The position numbers were made by a program, and so were the translations under genes. Shown piece after piece: positions 28,434-37,278 of a stretch of 37,398 bases of DNA. The notes under the pieces were generated by a model. The model was not told where the DNA came from and did not search any database. It saw only the letters and a list, made by a program, of their open reading frames with translations. Source of the DNA: Mucilaginibacter sp. (GTDB lineage: Bacteria; Bacteroidota; Bacteroidia; Sphingobacteriales; Sphingobacteriaceae). Every line of letters starts with the position of its first letter. Positions within the stretch are counted from its first letter, which is position 1. The stretch covers positions 1-37,398 of the forward strand of contig JAQBOY010000158.1 in the NCBI GenBank assembly GCA_028287805.1, given 5' to 3'.

Positions 28434-28681
28434 TAAAACTTGTATTAAGGTTGCACGTACGTCTATTGCTCCGGGGTCCTATTTAAATTTTCACCGGTTA
28501 ATATCAGATGAAACACTTGTTCAGCCGAACCCCTAAAACGTCCATTCTTATGCAGTAAACTGTGCTGAAGGCCGGGTACTGCACAATTAAATTTATTTTT
28601 TTATTAGCGGTATTACCCATCGTATTATACTTTGACCAGTATCGTAAATTGAATTAACTTTTCATTTATTGGTAAAGCAAT

Positions 28682-30118
28682 TTACTCAATGACAATCGTG
28701 CTAATGGAATGGGGTAAGCTATTGACTTCCGCTGCCTTATCAGCGATCCATAAGTGATAGGACAATTTCTCATCCGATTTATTCATCACCACTACAGCGA
28801 GCTTACCGTCAGGGTTTAAAAAAGCGGCAGATAACAATTGATCTTTATTTGATGAGCAAGCTACACGGCGGGCGCCCGGACGTATAAATTTCGAAAAATG
28901 CCCCAGGTAATAATAAGCGTTGGTATAAATTAAAGCCCCGGTTTGCAGATTCGCGTGTACCGGGGCGAAACAGTAATTAGCCACATGGTTAGGGCCTCCA
29001 TGCTCATCCAGCAAAATATTCCAGTCTGTCCAGCCAACGGTTCCATTATTAAAATCATTGATCATCGAGAAACCGTAACGCTCGCCATGGGCCCAGTCAT
29101 CAATGTTTTTTATGTTGAACTTGTCATTGCAGCCCTCGGTAAACAACAGATTTTTTTGTGGAAAGGAGGCGGATACCAGTTGCTCATTTTTAAACTGCAT
29201 ATCCCCACCTTTCCAGGTTTCATACCAATGGTAGCCTATGCCCCATATATATTTAGCAGCTTCCGGGTCATTAAATATGGTATTAGCCCATTGGAACATA
29301 AAATCGCGGTTATGGTCCCAAACCACAATTTTTTTATCACCAAGGCCTTTCTCAGCCAATGAAGGACCAAGGTAATTTTTTACGAAATCACGTTCCTCTT
29401 CCGCTGTAAACACACAGGATTCCCAAGTTTGAGATGACATAGGTTCATTTTGTACAGTAAGGCCCCAGATAGGTATCCCCTGCTTAGCATATGATATTAT
29501 AAAAAGACTATAATAGCTAGCCCAGGCCTGTCTGTACTGCGGTAACAACTTTCCGCCATGCAGCATGCTGTGATTGCTTTTCATCCATGCCGGCGGGCTC
29601 CACGGACTTAAGAATATCGTGAGCTTTCCACCCGCGGCTTTAATTGCGTGTTTGATGAGCGGGATACGGTATTTTTCATCATGACTAACATTAAATGTTT
29701 TTAGCTCACTATCATTTTCGTTAACATAGGTATACATGTCACTTGAAAAATCGCAGCTATTCATATTAGTGCGTGCAAGTGTGTAACCTATCCCCTTGTT
29801 GGGGTCATAATAGGCCGTTAACAATTCCTGTTGTTTTTCTTTTGACAATTTCGCAAATACCTCCGCGCTGGCATCAGTTATAGCGCCTCCAATCCCTAAT
29901 ACTGACTGAAATTTTTTTTCAGCGTCAACAATGATATAAGATTCGGTTTCAGCCGGCCTATCGAAATCCTTAAATTGCAGGGCGCCTGTATGGGTTAGCC
30001 GCATGTTTGTGTTTTGCGCCGTGGTATAAACCGAAACTTTTTTAATTGCTTTTCGCTGTTGGGCCCGTAATGAGCATACCACAAATACCAGTAAAAACAA
30101 AAAAGTGCTTTTTTTCAT
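28682..30118 (-). CDS. GH30 family glycoside hydrolase
   Basis: 478 aa, signal peptide; GIGGAITDASAEVFAKLS, FLSPWSPPAWMKSN, LTVQNEPMSSQTWESC, LLFTEGCND. Confidence 0.95.
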   Translation of the reverse strand: MKKSTFLFLLVFVVCSLRAQQRKAIKKVSVYTTAQNTNMRLTHTGALQFKDFDRPAETESYIIVDAEKKFQSVLGIGGAITDASAEVFAKLSKEKQQELLTAYYDPNKGIGYTLARTNMNSCDFSSDMYTYVNENDSELKTFNVSHDEKYRIPLIKHAIKAAGGKLTIFLSPWSPPAWMKSNHSMLHGGKLLPQYRQAWASYYSLFIISYAKQGIPIWGLTVQNEPMSSQTWESCVFTAEEERDFVKNYLGPSLAEKGLGDKKIVVWDHNRDFMFQWANTIFNDPEAAKYIWGIGYHWYETWKGGDMQFKNEQLVSASFPQKNLLFTEGCNDKFNIKNIDDWAHGERYGFSMINDFNNGTVGWTDWNILLDEHGGPNHVANYCFAPVHANLQTGALIYTNAYYYLGHFSKFIRPGARRVACSSNKDQLLSAAFLNPDGKLAVVVMNKSDEKLSYHLWIADKAAEVNSLPHSISTIVIE

Positions 30119-30127
30119 AAATGCTTA

Positions 30128-31345
30128 TTAAAACTTATTAGTGATCTTTTCCAGACGGGTAATCATTTCCATACAAGCGCGGCTATTATGATAAGGGCAT
30201 TTCCAGAAACTTACCTTTCCATAGCCGGACATTACTGTCCCGTCGTTATTAACTCCCCAAAGCCATTCGCCTTTCTGATGATCAATGATGTGTTTTTGTG
30301 TAAAATCCCAGCTGGCTACCGCCTTATCAAAAAAGGCTTCCTCGCCGGTTACCTGGTAAGCATTATAAAATCCAACCACAGCTTCGGCTTGTACCCACCA
30401 GTGCTTCTCGGCAATCAAATGATTTGCGAGTGGCTCATATTCATAATTCATGCTGCCGTCTGCGTTTAACCCTTGGGCTGAGGCGATGGCTATTTTTACC
30501 GCTAATTGTTTTATCCTACTCACCAGCTCCTTGTCACCTAACGCTTCAGCGGCTTCCAGCAGCAGCCACGAAGCTTCAATATCGTGACCATAGGATATCG
30601 TTTCTGATCGTACCTGCCAGTTTTCATCAAAAAATAAAACAAGGTGATAGCTTATCGCATCTACAATATACTCTTCAAAGTTTTGAAGAAGTCGCCTGAT
30701 CTGTAAACCGAGCTTATCATCAGGCCATACATGATATAAGGTTGTATATGCTTCCAGGATATGCAGATGGGTGTTCATGGTTTTTTTCTCATTGGCATCT
30801 TTATCACTCAAGCGCAAATCATCTATGAGTTTCCATTCGCGTGTAAATGCTTCAAAATAACCGCCTCTGTCCGCATCAAAACTATATTTCTCTATATCGC
30901 GGTAAAGAGATAATGCAAGCGACAATGCATCTTCCTCTTTTGTTGCTTTATAATATTCCGAAAGCCCATAAATAGTAAAAGCCAGTGCATACAGTTGCTT
31001 TTTTGTATCTGCCGGTTCGCCTTTAGCTGTTACCGACCAATAAACACCGCCATATAAAGGATCAATAAAATAGCTGCGGATATAAATAAGAGCTCGTTTC
31101 GCTATACTTAAATATGCTAAATCTTTTGTAAGGTTATAAGCCGAGGAGAAGCTCCACAAGATACGCGCATTTAATACTGATCCCTTCACCGCCCCTGGTA
31201 TTGGTTGGTTATCGTTGGTTAGTTCACCATAAAAGCCGCCTTCCGTATCATCAATTGCACAGGTTGACCAATAATTTAAAATGTTTTCCAGTTCCAGTTT
31301 AAAGGCATTTTGCAAAGCAAATCTATCGGTAGCTGTAGTAATCAT
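30128..31345 (-). CDS. N-acylglucosamine 2-epimerase superfamily, probable cellobiose/mannobiose 2-epimerase
   Basis: (alpha/alpha)6-barrel family motifs: LNARILWSFSSAY, SYGHDIEASWLLLEAAE, KHWWVQAEAVVGFYNAY, FWKCPYHNSRACMEM. ATG at 31345 overlaps upstream TGA (ATGA); the tracked start at 31399 lies inside the esterase. Confidence 0.92.
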   Translation of the reverse strand: MITTATDRFALQNAFKLELENILNYWSTCAIDDTEGGFYGELTNDNQPIPGAVKGSVLNARILWSFSSAYNLTKDLAYLSIAKRALIYIRSYFIDPLYGGVYWSVTAKGEPADTKKQLYALAFTIYGLSEYYKATKEEDALSLALSLYRDIEKYSFDADRGGYFEAFTREWKLIDDLRLSDKDANEKKTMNTHLHILEAYTTLYHVWPDDKLGLQIRRLLQNFEEYIVDAISYHLVLFFDENWQVRSETISYGHDIEASWLLLEAAEALGDKELVSRIKQLAVKIAIASAQGLNADGSMNYEYEPLANHLIAEKHWWVQAEAVVGFYNAYQVTGEEAFFDKAVASWDFTQKHIIDHQKGEWLWGVNNDGTVMSGYGKVSFWKCPYHNSRACMEMITRLEKITNKF

Positions 31346-32517
31346 TGACGAAATATTTTTTGCATAAACCCTTGCAGTTCTGTCCGCCACACTTTCCACT
31401 CATGGCCGCCCGGTGTGTCATGGAATTCATTATGTATGCCCCTTTTATTTAACTGATCGACCAATAAGCGGTGCCCTGGATACCGCGGATCATCGGTACC
31501 GCAACCGATCCAGAAAAGCTTCAACTTATTGTTTAGGTTATTCGCCGTCATTACACCGGGCAATAGCACATCAACATTAAAATCTTTATCACTTAATAAG
31601 CCTGCGCTAAACTCGCCGACCCAGGCAAACTTGTCCAGGTTCCGCAATCCCATTACGAACGCTTGTCCTCCACCCATGGAAAGGCCGGTTATCGCCCTGT
31701 TATTGCGACCGGGCAATACCCGGTATGATTTTTCAACTAATGGAATCACCTCTGTCATTAACTCTTGCTCCAGTGCGTTCATGGCTTGAGAGGTACTTCC
31801 ACCTGCCCATGTACCATCCGTTAATCCGTTTGTCATTACAATGATCATGGGCATGGCCTTATGTTGTGCAATAAGGTTTTCCAGTATAATGTTTGCGCTT
31901 CCGGCCGGCTGTGTCCAGCTGGTTTCATCATCACCACCGCCGTGCCTTAAATATAATACCGGGAACTTTCGTTTAGGCTCAGAAAAATACTGCTGGGGCA
32001 GGTATACATTCAATCCCCTGGTTCGCTTCAGCGGTGTTGAAAAATAACGCCATATTTGCATTACGCCATGTGGCACATTTTGCAGCTCGTCAAACCGGGC
32101 AGGCGTTCCAGGAACTTCCACAACACTTGAATAAATTTGCGTCCCGATTTTAGTTACCGGGTTCATCATATCCAGCGTTTGCACACCATCAATACTAAAA
32201 ACATACGAGTAAATACCCGGCTGAACAGGGGCAATGGTGAGCATCCAAACATCACCTGTATCCTTCTGAAAAGCCTGCGGCTTAATGTCCCATTCACCAA
32301 AAAGCAGGTTGACGGTATGCGCCTTAGGCGCTTTTACCCTGAAAGTAATACTCCCATCTGTATTAACCACCGGCGAAAATTTTGGCGGCGGCGGGCCCCA
32401 CCAACTTTTTATGCTATAGGTATTTGCGGGTTGTTGCGCTGTTGCATTTATAGTAACAAACAAACTCGCCATTAAAATAATTCCTTTGCCTAATTTATAC
32501 AGGTATTTATTTTTCAT
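31342..32517 (-). CDS. CE1-like secreted esterase with N-terminal E-set domain
   Basis: VRHGGGDDETSW-type (LYLRHGGGDDETSWTQPAG), AITGLSMGGGQAF nucleophile elbow, DTPGGHEWKVWR. Likely start MKNKYLYKL at 32517; the tracked extension lies in sulfatase-remnant sequence. Confidence 0.9.
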   Translation of the reverse strand: MKNKYLYKLGKGIILMASLFVTINATAQQPANTYSIKSWWGPPPPKFSPVVNTDGSITFRVKAPKAHTVNLLFGEWDIKPQAFQKDTGDVWMLTIAPVQPGIYSYVFSIDGVQTLDMMNPVTKIGTQIYSSVVEVPGTPARFDELQNVPHGVMQIWRYFSTPLKRTRGLNVYLPQQYFSEPKRKFPVLYLRHGGGDDETSWTQPAGSANIILENLIAQHKAMPMIIVMTNGLTDGTWAGGSTSQAMNALEQELMTEVIPLVEKSYRVLPGRNNRAITGLSMGGGQAFVMGLRNLDKFAWVGEFSAGLLSDKDFNVDVLLPGVMTANNLNNKLKLFWIGCGTDDPRYPGHRLLVDQLNKRGIHNEFHDTPGGHEWKVWRTELQGFMQKIFRQ

Positions 32518-32519
32518 AA

Positions 32520-32951
32520 TTAATATTGATTGGGATGTCGATAGTCGCCCCATGGATTTTTTATCGTTCGTTTCAAAGGTATTTGCATGCCACCCGTATT
32601 ATTTAGTCAGTCGAACAGGTCACCCGCTAATTTCTTTTTAATGTCGGCATATTTTTTATCCTGTGCCAGGTTATGTATTTCATCCGGATCTTTTTCGAGG
32701 TCATACAATTCGTTCATGTCCCAAATGCCCCAGCCGCGGATGTACTTATATTTATCAGTCCGGACACCAAAAATGGTAGGGGTAACAAAACCCATAAAAT
32801 CATACGGGTGATCGTCCGTTAAAATGAAAATGATATTACGCGGTGATGAATTAGGCATCGTTTTAATTTTGGACACTTTTTTTTGCGCTTCCAATACATT
32901 TGTGATCATGAAGATCAATAACAGCATTATTAAAAAAAGTTTAGGCTTCAT
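32520..32951 (-). pseudogene. Sulfatase relic: internal deletion plus in-frame TGA near C-terminus
   Basis: N-term SSPRNIIFILTDDHPYDFMGF joined to C-term PTIFGVRTDKYKYIRGWGIWDMNELYDLEKDPDEIHNLAQDKKYADIKKKLAGDLFD*LNNTGGMQIPLKRTIKNPWGDYRHPNQY*. Confidence 0.85.
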
Positions 32952-32972
32952 TATGTTTAATTAATCAGAATT

Positions 32973-33971
32973 TCATTCCTGTTTCCATCCCGGCATTTTA
33001 TCCAGCGTTATGACGTTTGGCGCCGTATGGACAGCTTTGATCTGGTCAATGGTATTGCTGCTGAATTCTAATTCAGACCATACCATAAAGAAAGTCCATT
33101 TGGGCTGCTTTAATAAAATATCGGCACTCGGAAATTTTGAACATTCACCAATTGCTATCGGTTTGCGCTTAGAAACCGACTGCATAATTTCATATTTCTG
33201 ATCGGTATAGCCGCTCCTGTCATAAACATCAAGCGCCGCCACATCCCAGTATTTATCGCCGGGGTTGTAGACTTTGACATCATTTGACAGCGAGCCAAAG
33301 TCCTGTATGTCCCAAACCCAAATCAGGTTGGTTAGCTTCTTTTCTTTAATCATATAATCATGCATCATTTGATACAGTTTAAGTGTACCATCAGCACCTG
33401 GCCGGCCTCCCCACCAAAATACGCCCTGGTTCATTTCGTGCATCGGTCGCCATAATACCTCTACTCCTTTATCCTTCAAAAATTGCAGGTATACACAAAC
33501 TTCGTCAATGCGCTGTTTCCACTTTTTGTTAAGCTCACTGCCATCAGTGGTTATTTCCTTCCATTGATCATCTGTTAGTTTACTTAAAACCCCTTCTTTG
33601 TTCCATCCGCAAGGCTGCAGCATAGCGGGGTTGCAAGAGTGCCACATGATGTTGATCACAGCGCCTTTTTTCCATTCGCGCACGGCCTCATCAATCATTA
33701 ATTGGCGATTATCAATATTATCCTGTTGAAATAAAAAATCGCCGCTCCATAAACCAGGGTAGTGACCGGTAACCGAATCAACCTTATTGGTCCACCTGGC
33801 GGGTGTAGCGCTTGGCTCTTTATTATGCGTACCGGCAATGGTTTCCTTGCCGGATACACTATACAAGTAATTAAGCACCTGAAACCTGGTCTTCTTTTGT
33901 GCCATTACATTACCCACATAGCCTGAAAGTAAAATGAGTATTAATACCTGCAATGCTTTTTTCATGTTCAT
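32973..33971 (-). CDS. GH26 family beta-mannanase
   Basis: 332 aa, signal peptide; MWHSCNPAMLQPCGW, VLWRPMHEMNQGVFWWGGRPGADG (acid/base), IAIGECSKFP (nucleophile). Confidence 0.95.
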   Translation of the reverse strand: MNMKKALQVLILILLSGYVGNVMAQKKTRFQVLNYLYSVSGKETIAGTHNKEPSATPARWTNKVDSVTGHYPGLWSGDFLFQQDNIDNRQLMIDEAVREWKKGAVINIMWHSCNPAMLQPCGWNKEGVLSKLTDDQWKEITTDGSELNKKWKQRIDEVCVYLQFLKDKGVEVLWRPMHEMNQGVFWWGGRPGADGTLKLYQMMHDYMIKEKKLTNLIWVWDIQDFGSLSNDVKVYNPGDKYWDVAALDVYDRSGYTDQKYEIMQSVSKRKPIAIGECSKFPSADILLKQPKWTFFMVWSELEFSSNTIDQIKAVHTAPNVITLDKMPGWKQE

Positions 33972-33979
33972 GCTGAAAT

Positions 33980-35614
33980 CTATTTGGTTTTTGTTAAATT
34001 TGGGGTTAGTATCAAAACCATTTCCTGTTTGCCTGCTAAAGTGATATTGTTTATCGTAAGCGTTTTATTAGTGACAACAAAATTGGCTAGCTTATGGTAC
34101 TGGCGGCTTACCGGGATAAATGATTGTACGGTAAAGTTTTCATTATTTTCTACTGGCAATGATACTGGCGTAGTCATTGGTTCATCACTTTCATTGAGCA
34201 GGTAAATAAAATATTTATCGCCGCATTTTACGGCCTGTGCATGCAACAAATTTACTGAAACAGCCAATTGATCAAAGCTGCCGCTTCCGGCTTTCAGCAT
34301 CTGGTCGCTAATCTCACGTACCGAACGGAAATAAGGCTCCATATGTTCTTCATGGAAAAATTCCCACCACCAGCTCATGGGCAAAATAGGGGTTGGACTA
34401 AACATACCAAACCACAATCCTCTTTGGTAATCGTAATCCGCTTCTTTAGCATACTTAGGGTTAGCATCCTCCCACCGATAGCCAAATTCACCAACTACGT
34501 ATGGCTTGCCAAAGGTTCGGATATAATCCGGATAAATCGACGGGATCTTTTCGGTGTGCTTATAAATATGTTTCTGGTTGAAGTCTATATAGGGTATAGA
34601 ATTCATGCCGGTAATATCCCGGTGAGAAATACTTGTAGTTACCAGATGCCGGTAAGGATCAATATCTTTTAAATAACGCGACATTTCTTCATGCCAGTTG
34701 GTCACATAGGCGTGGGGGATTAATACACTATCACCTTTAGTAAACACACCATTATCAATTTCATTAAAAAACTCCCAGGCGCCAATGTTTGTGCTATAAC
34801 CCCACCTAGCCACCAGGTAACGGAGTTTGTTTTTGTATTTATCCATCGCCACCTGCGAGTGGAAAAAATCAACCCCTTTTCCGCTATTCATATCCAGTGT
34901 AAGCATCACATACATATGCAATGAATCAACCATATGTAGCAATTCCTCCATTCGTTTAATACCGCTCGGATTAAAATATTCAGTAGTATTACTATACCTT
35001 TTTTGATTGCTTACCCTTTTATAATCCAGCGGTAAATTCCAGGGGCACATCCAGGTGCGGAAAAAATTGGCGCCGTTTTTGGCCAACAGCGGCAACAATA
35101 GGTCATAAGTATATTTAGGGTTTTCATTAGTACGTGCCTCCCAGCCTACATTTTCGCCGATGCCGCGAAACAGATCACCGTTATCAAACTTAAAAGTATA
35201 AAGGCCATTTTTGTGCAGGAAGCCCGGCTTTTTTCCCGGCAACGAAATAAAAGATCCTTTAGCAGATTCGTCCGCTGCGTTTTTCGCAGATAAGTGAAAG
35301 AAATACGTGTATTTACCTGCTTCTTGCGCTGCAAAACGTGCTTTCCATACCGACGCTGTTGCGTTACCGCTTTCAAAGTAACAGGGCAATATTACCGGGT
35401 CTCCGGACGGTGCTGTCAGCACCAAATCGAGACTGATGTCCTTTTGGTCGTACGGATTAGTAAAAGGCGCCGTGATCTTTATATCCCACTCAGCTTTTTC
35501 ATATTCTGTTACTGCGCTGTTCAGTAACTTATAATTGTCTATCTTACCCTGGCTATATGAAGAAAAATTGCATAAAATAAAAAATGACAACAACACATTT
35601 TGATATGATTTCAT
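33980..35614 (-). CDS. GH5-like glycoside hydrolase with N-terminal DUF5060 domain
   Basis: N-terminal beta-sandwich (EKAEWDIKITAPFTNPYDQKDISLDLVLTAPSG), TIM-barrel motifs NGANFFRTWMCPWN, GAWEFFNEIDNG (acid/base), YVVGEFGYRW (nucleophile). Likely start MKSYQN at 35614. Confidence 0.88.
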   Translation of the reverse strand: MKSYQNVLLSFFILCNFSSYSQGKIDNYKLLNSAVTEYEKAEWDIKITAPFTNPYDQKDISLDLVLTAPSGDPVILPCYFESGNATASVWKARFAAQEAGKYTYFFHLSAKNAADESAKGSFISLPGKKPGFLHKNGLYTFKFDNGDLFRGIGENVGWEARTNENPKYTYDLLLPLLAKNGANFFRTWMCPWNLPLDYKRVSNQKRYSNTTEYFNPSGIKRMEELLHMVDSLHMYVMLTLDMNSGKGVDFFHSQVAMDKYKNKLRYLVARWGYSTNIGAWEFFNEIDNGVFTKGDSVLIPHAYVTNWHEEMSRYLKDIDPYRHLVTTSISHRDITGMNSIPYIDFNQKHIYKHTEKIPSIYPDYIRTFGKPYVVGEFGYRWEDANPKYAKEADYDYQRGLWFGMFSPTPILPMSWWWEFFHEEHMEPYFRSVREISDQMLKAGSGSFDQLAVSVNLLHAQAVKCGDKYFIYLLNESDEPMTTPVSLPVENNENFTVQSFIPVSRQYHKLANFVVTNKTLTINNITLAGKQEMVLILTPNLTKTK

Positions 35615-35748
35615 AGGCTGATAGCTGTATTTAATCAGGACCGGCAAACATTTAGCTTACCTGCCTGTCACTAATGATGATTTAAATGACCGGTTTATAA
35701 TCTATAATTGATTGTTCCAAAGCTATAATAACTACCATATGTTATACT

Positions 35749-35762
35749 AATGCTATTTTAAC
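35749..35762 (-). promoter_or_regulatory. GTTAAAATAGTATT-like motif (1 mismatch), upstream of the GH5/GH26 operon
   Basis: Plus-strand AATGCTATTTTAAC, in the divergent intergenic region. Confidence 0.55.
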
Positions 35763-35993
35763 ATTTGTTTATACAAAATCTTTCTTTCCAAAAAAAATTA
35801 ATAATTAATTTATAACTTAAACCAATATTAAATTACCAGGCATTGGCAATTAATGTATAAATATCAACTGAATGTTTAACATCAGCTTGTTTTACAGCGA
35901 TTTGAATTTCATTTCATTAATTTTATTTTAACATTTGTAAATAATACTAATTTCAAATTTCTGTTATTTTAACTTAGTCTGAAATAAATTTTC

Positions 35994-36007
35994 AATACTA
36001 TTTTAAC
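35994..36007. promoter_or_regulatory. GTTAAAATAGTATT motif, exact copy, 20 nt upstream of araC-type gene
   Basis: Plus-strand AATACTATTTTAAC. Confidence 0.6.
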
Positions 36008-36026
36008 AGATATAAACCACTTATTA

Positions 36027-36899
36027 ATGATGGATATTGTTAGGGAAATTACTCCGTTAACTCAAAATGATTGTTTTACCATTTTTTCCAGGGAAAAAAC
36101 GGAGTTTGATTTTCCGTTACACAACCACGAGGATATGGAGATCAACCTGATACTGGATGCATCAGGCGCACAGCGGATTGTCGGTGATCATATTGGTGAC
36201 ATCGACGATAATGAATTGGTTTGCGTAGGGTCGAATGTTACCCATGGCTGGTTTACTCATCATTGTAAAGGCAAAAATATTAAGGAAGTTACGATACAGT
36301 TTCATAAAGATTTATTTGATGATCGTTTCCTGAAAAGAAATCAGTTGGTTAATATCCGCAACATGTTTGAAAATTCTAAACGCGGGGTATTATTTTCAAA
36401 ACCTGCTGTTGTCGCTATGGCACCCAGGATTTTAGCCCTAAGTAAAAAAAGCGGTTTTGACTCTATTCTTGAATTATTATCGATTATTCATGATTTATCA
36501 ATTTCAAGAGACATCAAACTCCTGTCCGATTCCACGTTTACCATAGAACAATTTAACTACAACAGCCGGCGAATTGAAAAGGTGTTCGAATTCATGAACA
36601 ACAATTTCAGTAAACAGATAACACTGAATGATGTAGCTAAAATCGCCAATATGCCGGAAGCCTCCTTCAGCCGGTTTATTAAAAAACGGACAGGTTATAG
36701 CTTTATAGACAGCCTGAATGAGATCAGGCTTGGCCATGTATCCAGGATGCTGATTGATACTACGCATTCAATTGCCGAAGTAGCCTTTAAATGCGGATTT
36801 AATAATATGGCCAATTTTAACCGGACATTCAAAAATAAAAAGGGACTTACTCCTAAGGAATTCAGGGAAAATTATGTAGGTAAAAGAATATTTATTTAA
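36027..36899 (+). CDS. AraC family transcriptional regulator (cupin sensor + HTH)
   Basis: 290 aa; FPLHNHEDMEINLIL cupin motif; C-terminal HTH KQITLNDVAKIANMPEASFSRFIKKRTGYSFIDSLNEIRLGHVSRMLIDTTHSIAEVAFKCGFNNMANFNRTFKNKKGLTPKEFRE. Confidence 0.97.
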   Translation: MMDIVREITPLTQNDCFTIFSREKTEFDFPLHNHEDMEINLILDASGAQRIVGDHIGDIDDNELVCVGSNVTHGWFTHHCKGKNIKEVTIQFHKDLFDDRFLKRNQLVNIRNMFENSKRGVLFSKPAVVAMAPRILALSKKSGFDSILELLSIIHDLSISRDIKLLSDSTFTIEQFNYNSRRIEKVFEFMNNNFSKQITLNDVAKIANMPEASFSRFIKKRTGYSFIDSLNEIRLGHVSRMLIDTTHSIAEVAFKCGFNNMANFNRTFKNKKGLTPKEFRENYVGKRIFI

Positions 36900-37012
36900 T
36901 ACTTACTTCCCATACTTCGTTAATGTTGATCACATTCTGTCCGGCTACTAGTACTTTGTTTATTGTTCATGTATGAAATTAAGAGTACCTCTTCCTTCCC
37001 CTAAATCATGTG

Positions 37013-37032
37013 ACCCGCCTTTTTCGGGTTTT
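37013..37032 (+). terminator. Small hairpin with T-run downstream of the AraC gene
   Basis: ACCCG cctttt t CGGGT TTT. Confidence 0.5.
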
Positions 37033-37160
37033 CAAGAAAATATTGGAAAACAAAAACTTATGATACTAAGCAAAAAGAATACCAAACAACACTATACTTA
37101 TTAAAAATGTCTGTTTTTCTCCGAGGCTCGGGAAAGTCGAACCACCTAATGTCTTCAAAG

Positions 37161-37268
37161 CGCCCCCTGTTTTCAATGCAGCTCATCAAAAATAAGAAAA
37201 CAGGGGGCGTAGCCGGGGCGGGCTATGCCCGCCCGCCGGGGAATTTGAAAATAAGGGGATTGCTCCCC
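37161..37268. repeat. GC-rich cluster of hairpins including a perfect 14-bp inverted repeat
   Basis: CGCCCCCTGTTTTC ... GAAAACAGGGGGCG; GGGCGGGC-TAT-GCCCGCCC; AGGGG ... CCCCT, consecutive. Confidence 0.85.
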
Positions 37269-37278
37269 CTCATAGGAA

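Noticed and set aside
28943-29362. 139-aa plus-strand ORF inside GH30, and similar antisense ORFs elsewhere (e.g. 3202-3594, 34268-34672, 32137-32475)
   Set aside because: All lie antisense to strongly supported minus-strand genes with clear family motifs and have no recognisable domains.
31346-31399. Extended epimerase N-terminus (MESVADRTARVYAKNISS)
   Set aside because: Overlaps the esterase 3' end; the ATGA-coupled ATG at 31345 is a better start.
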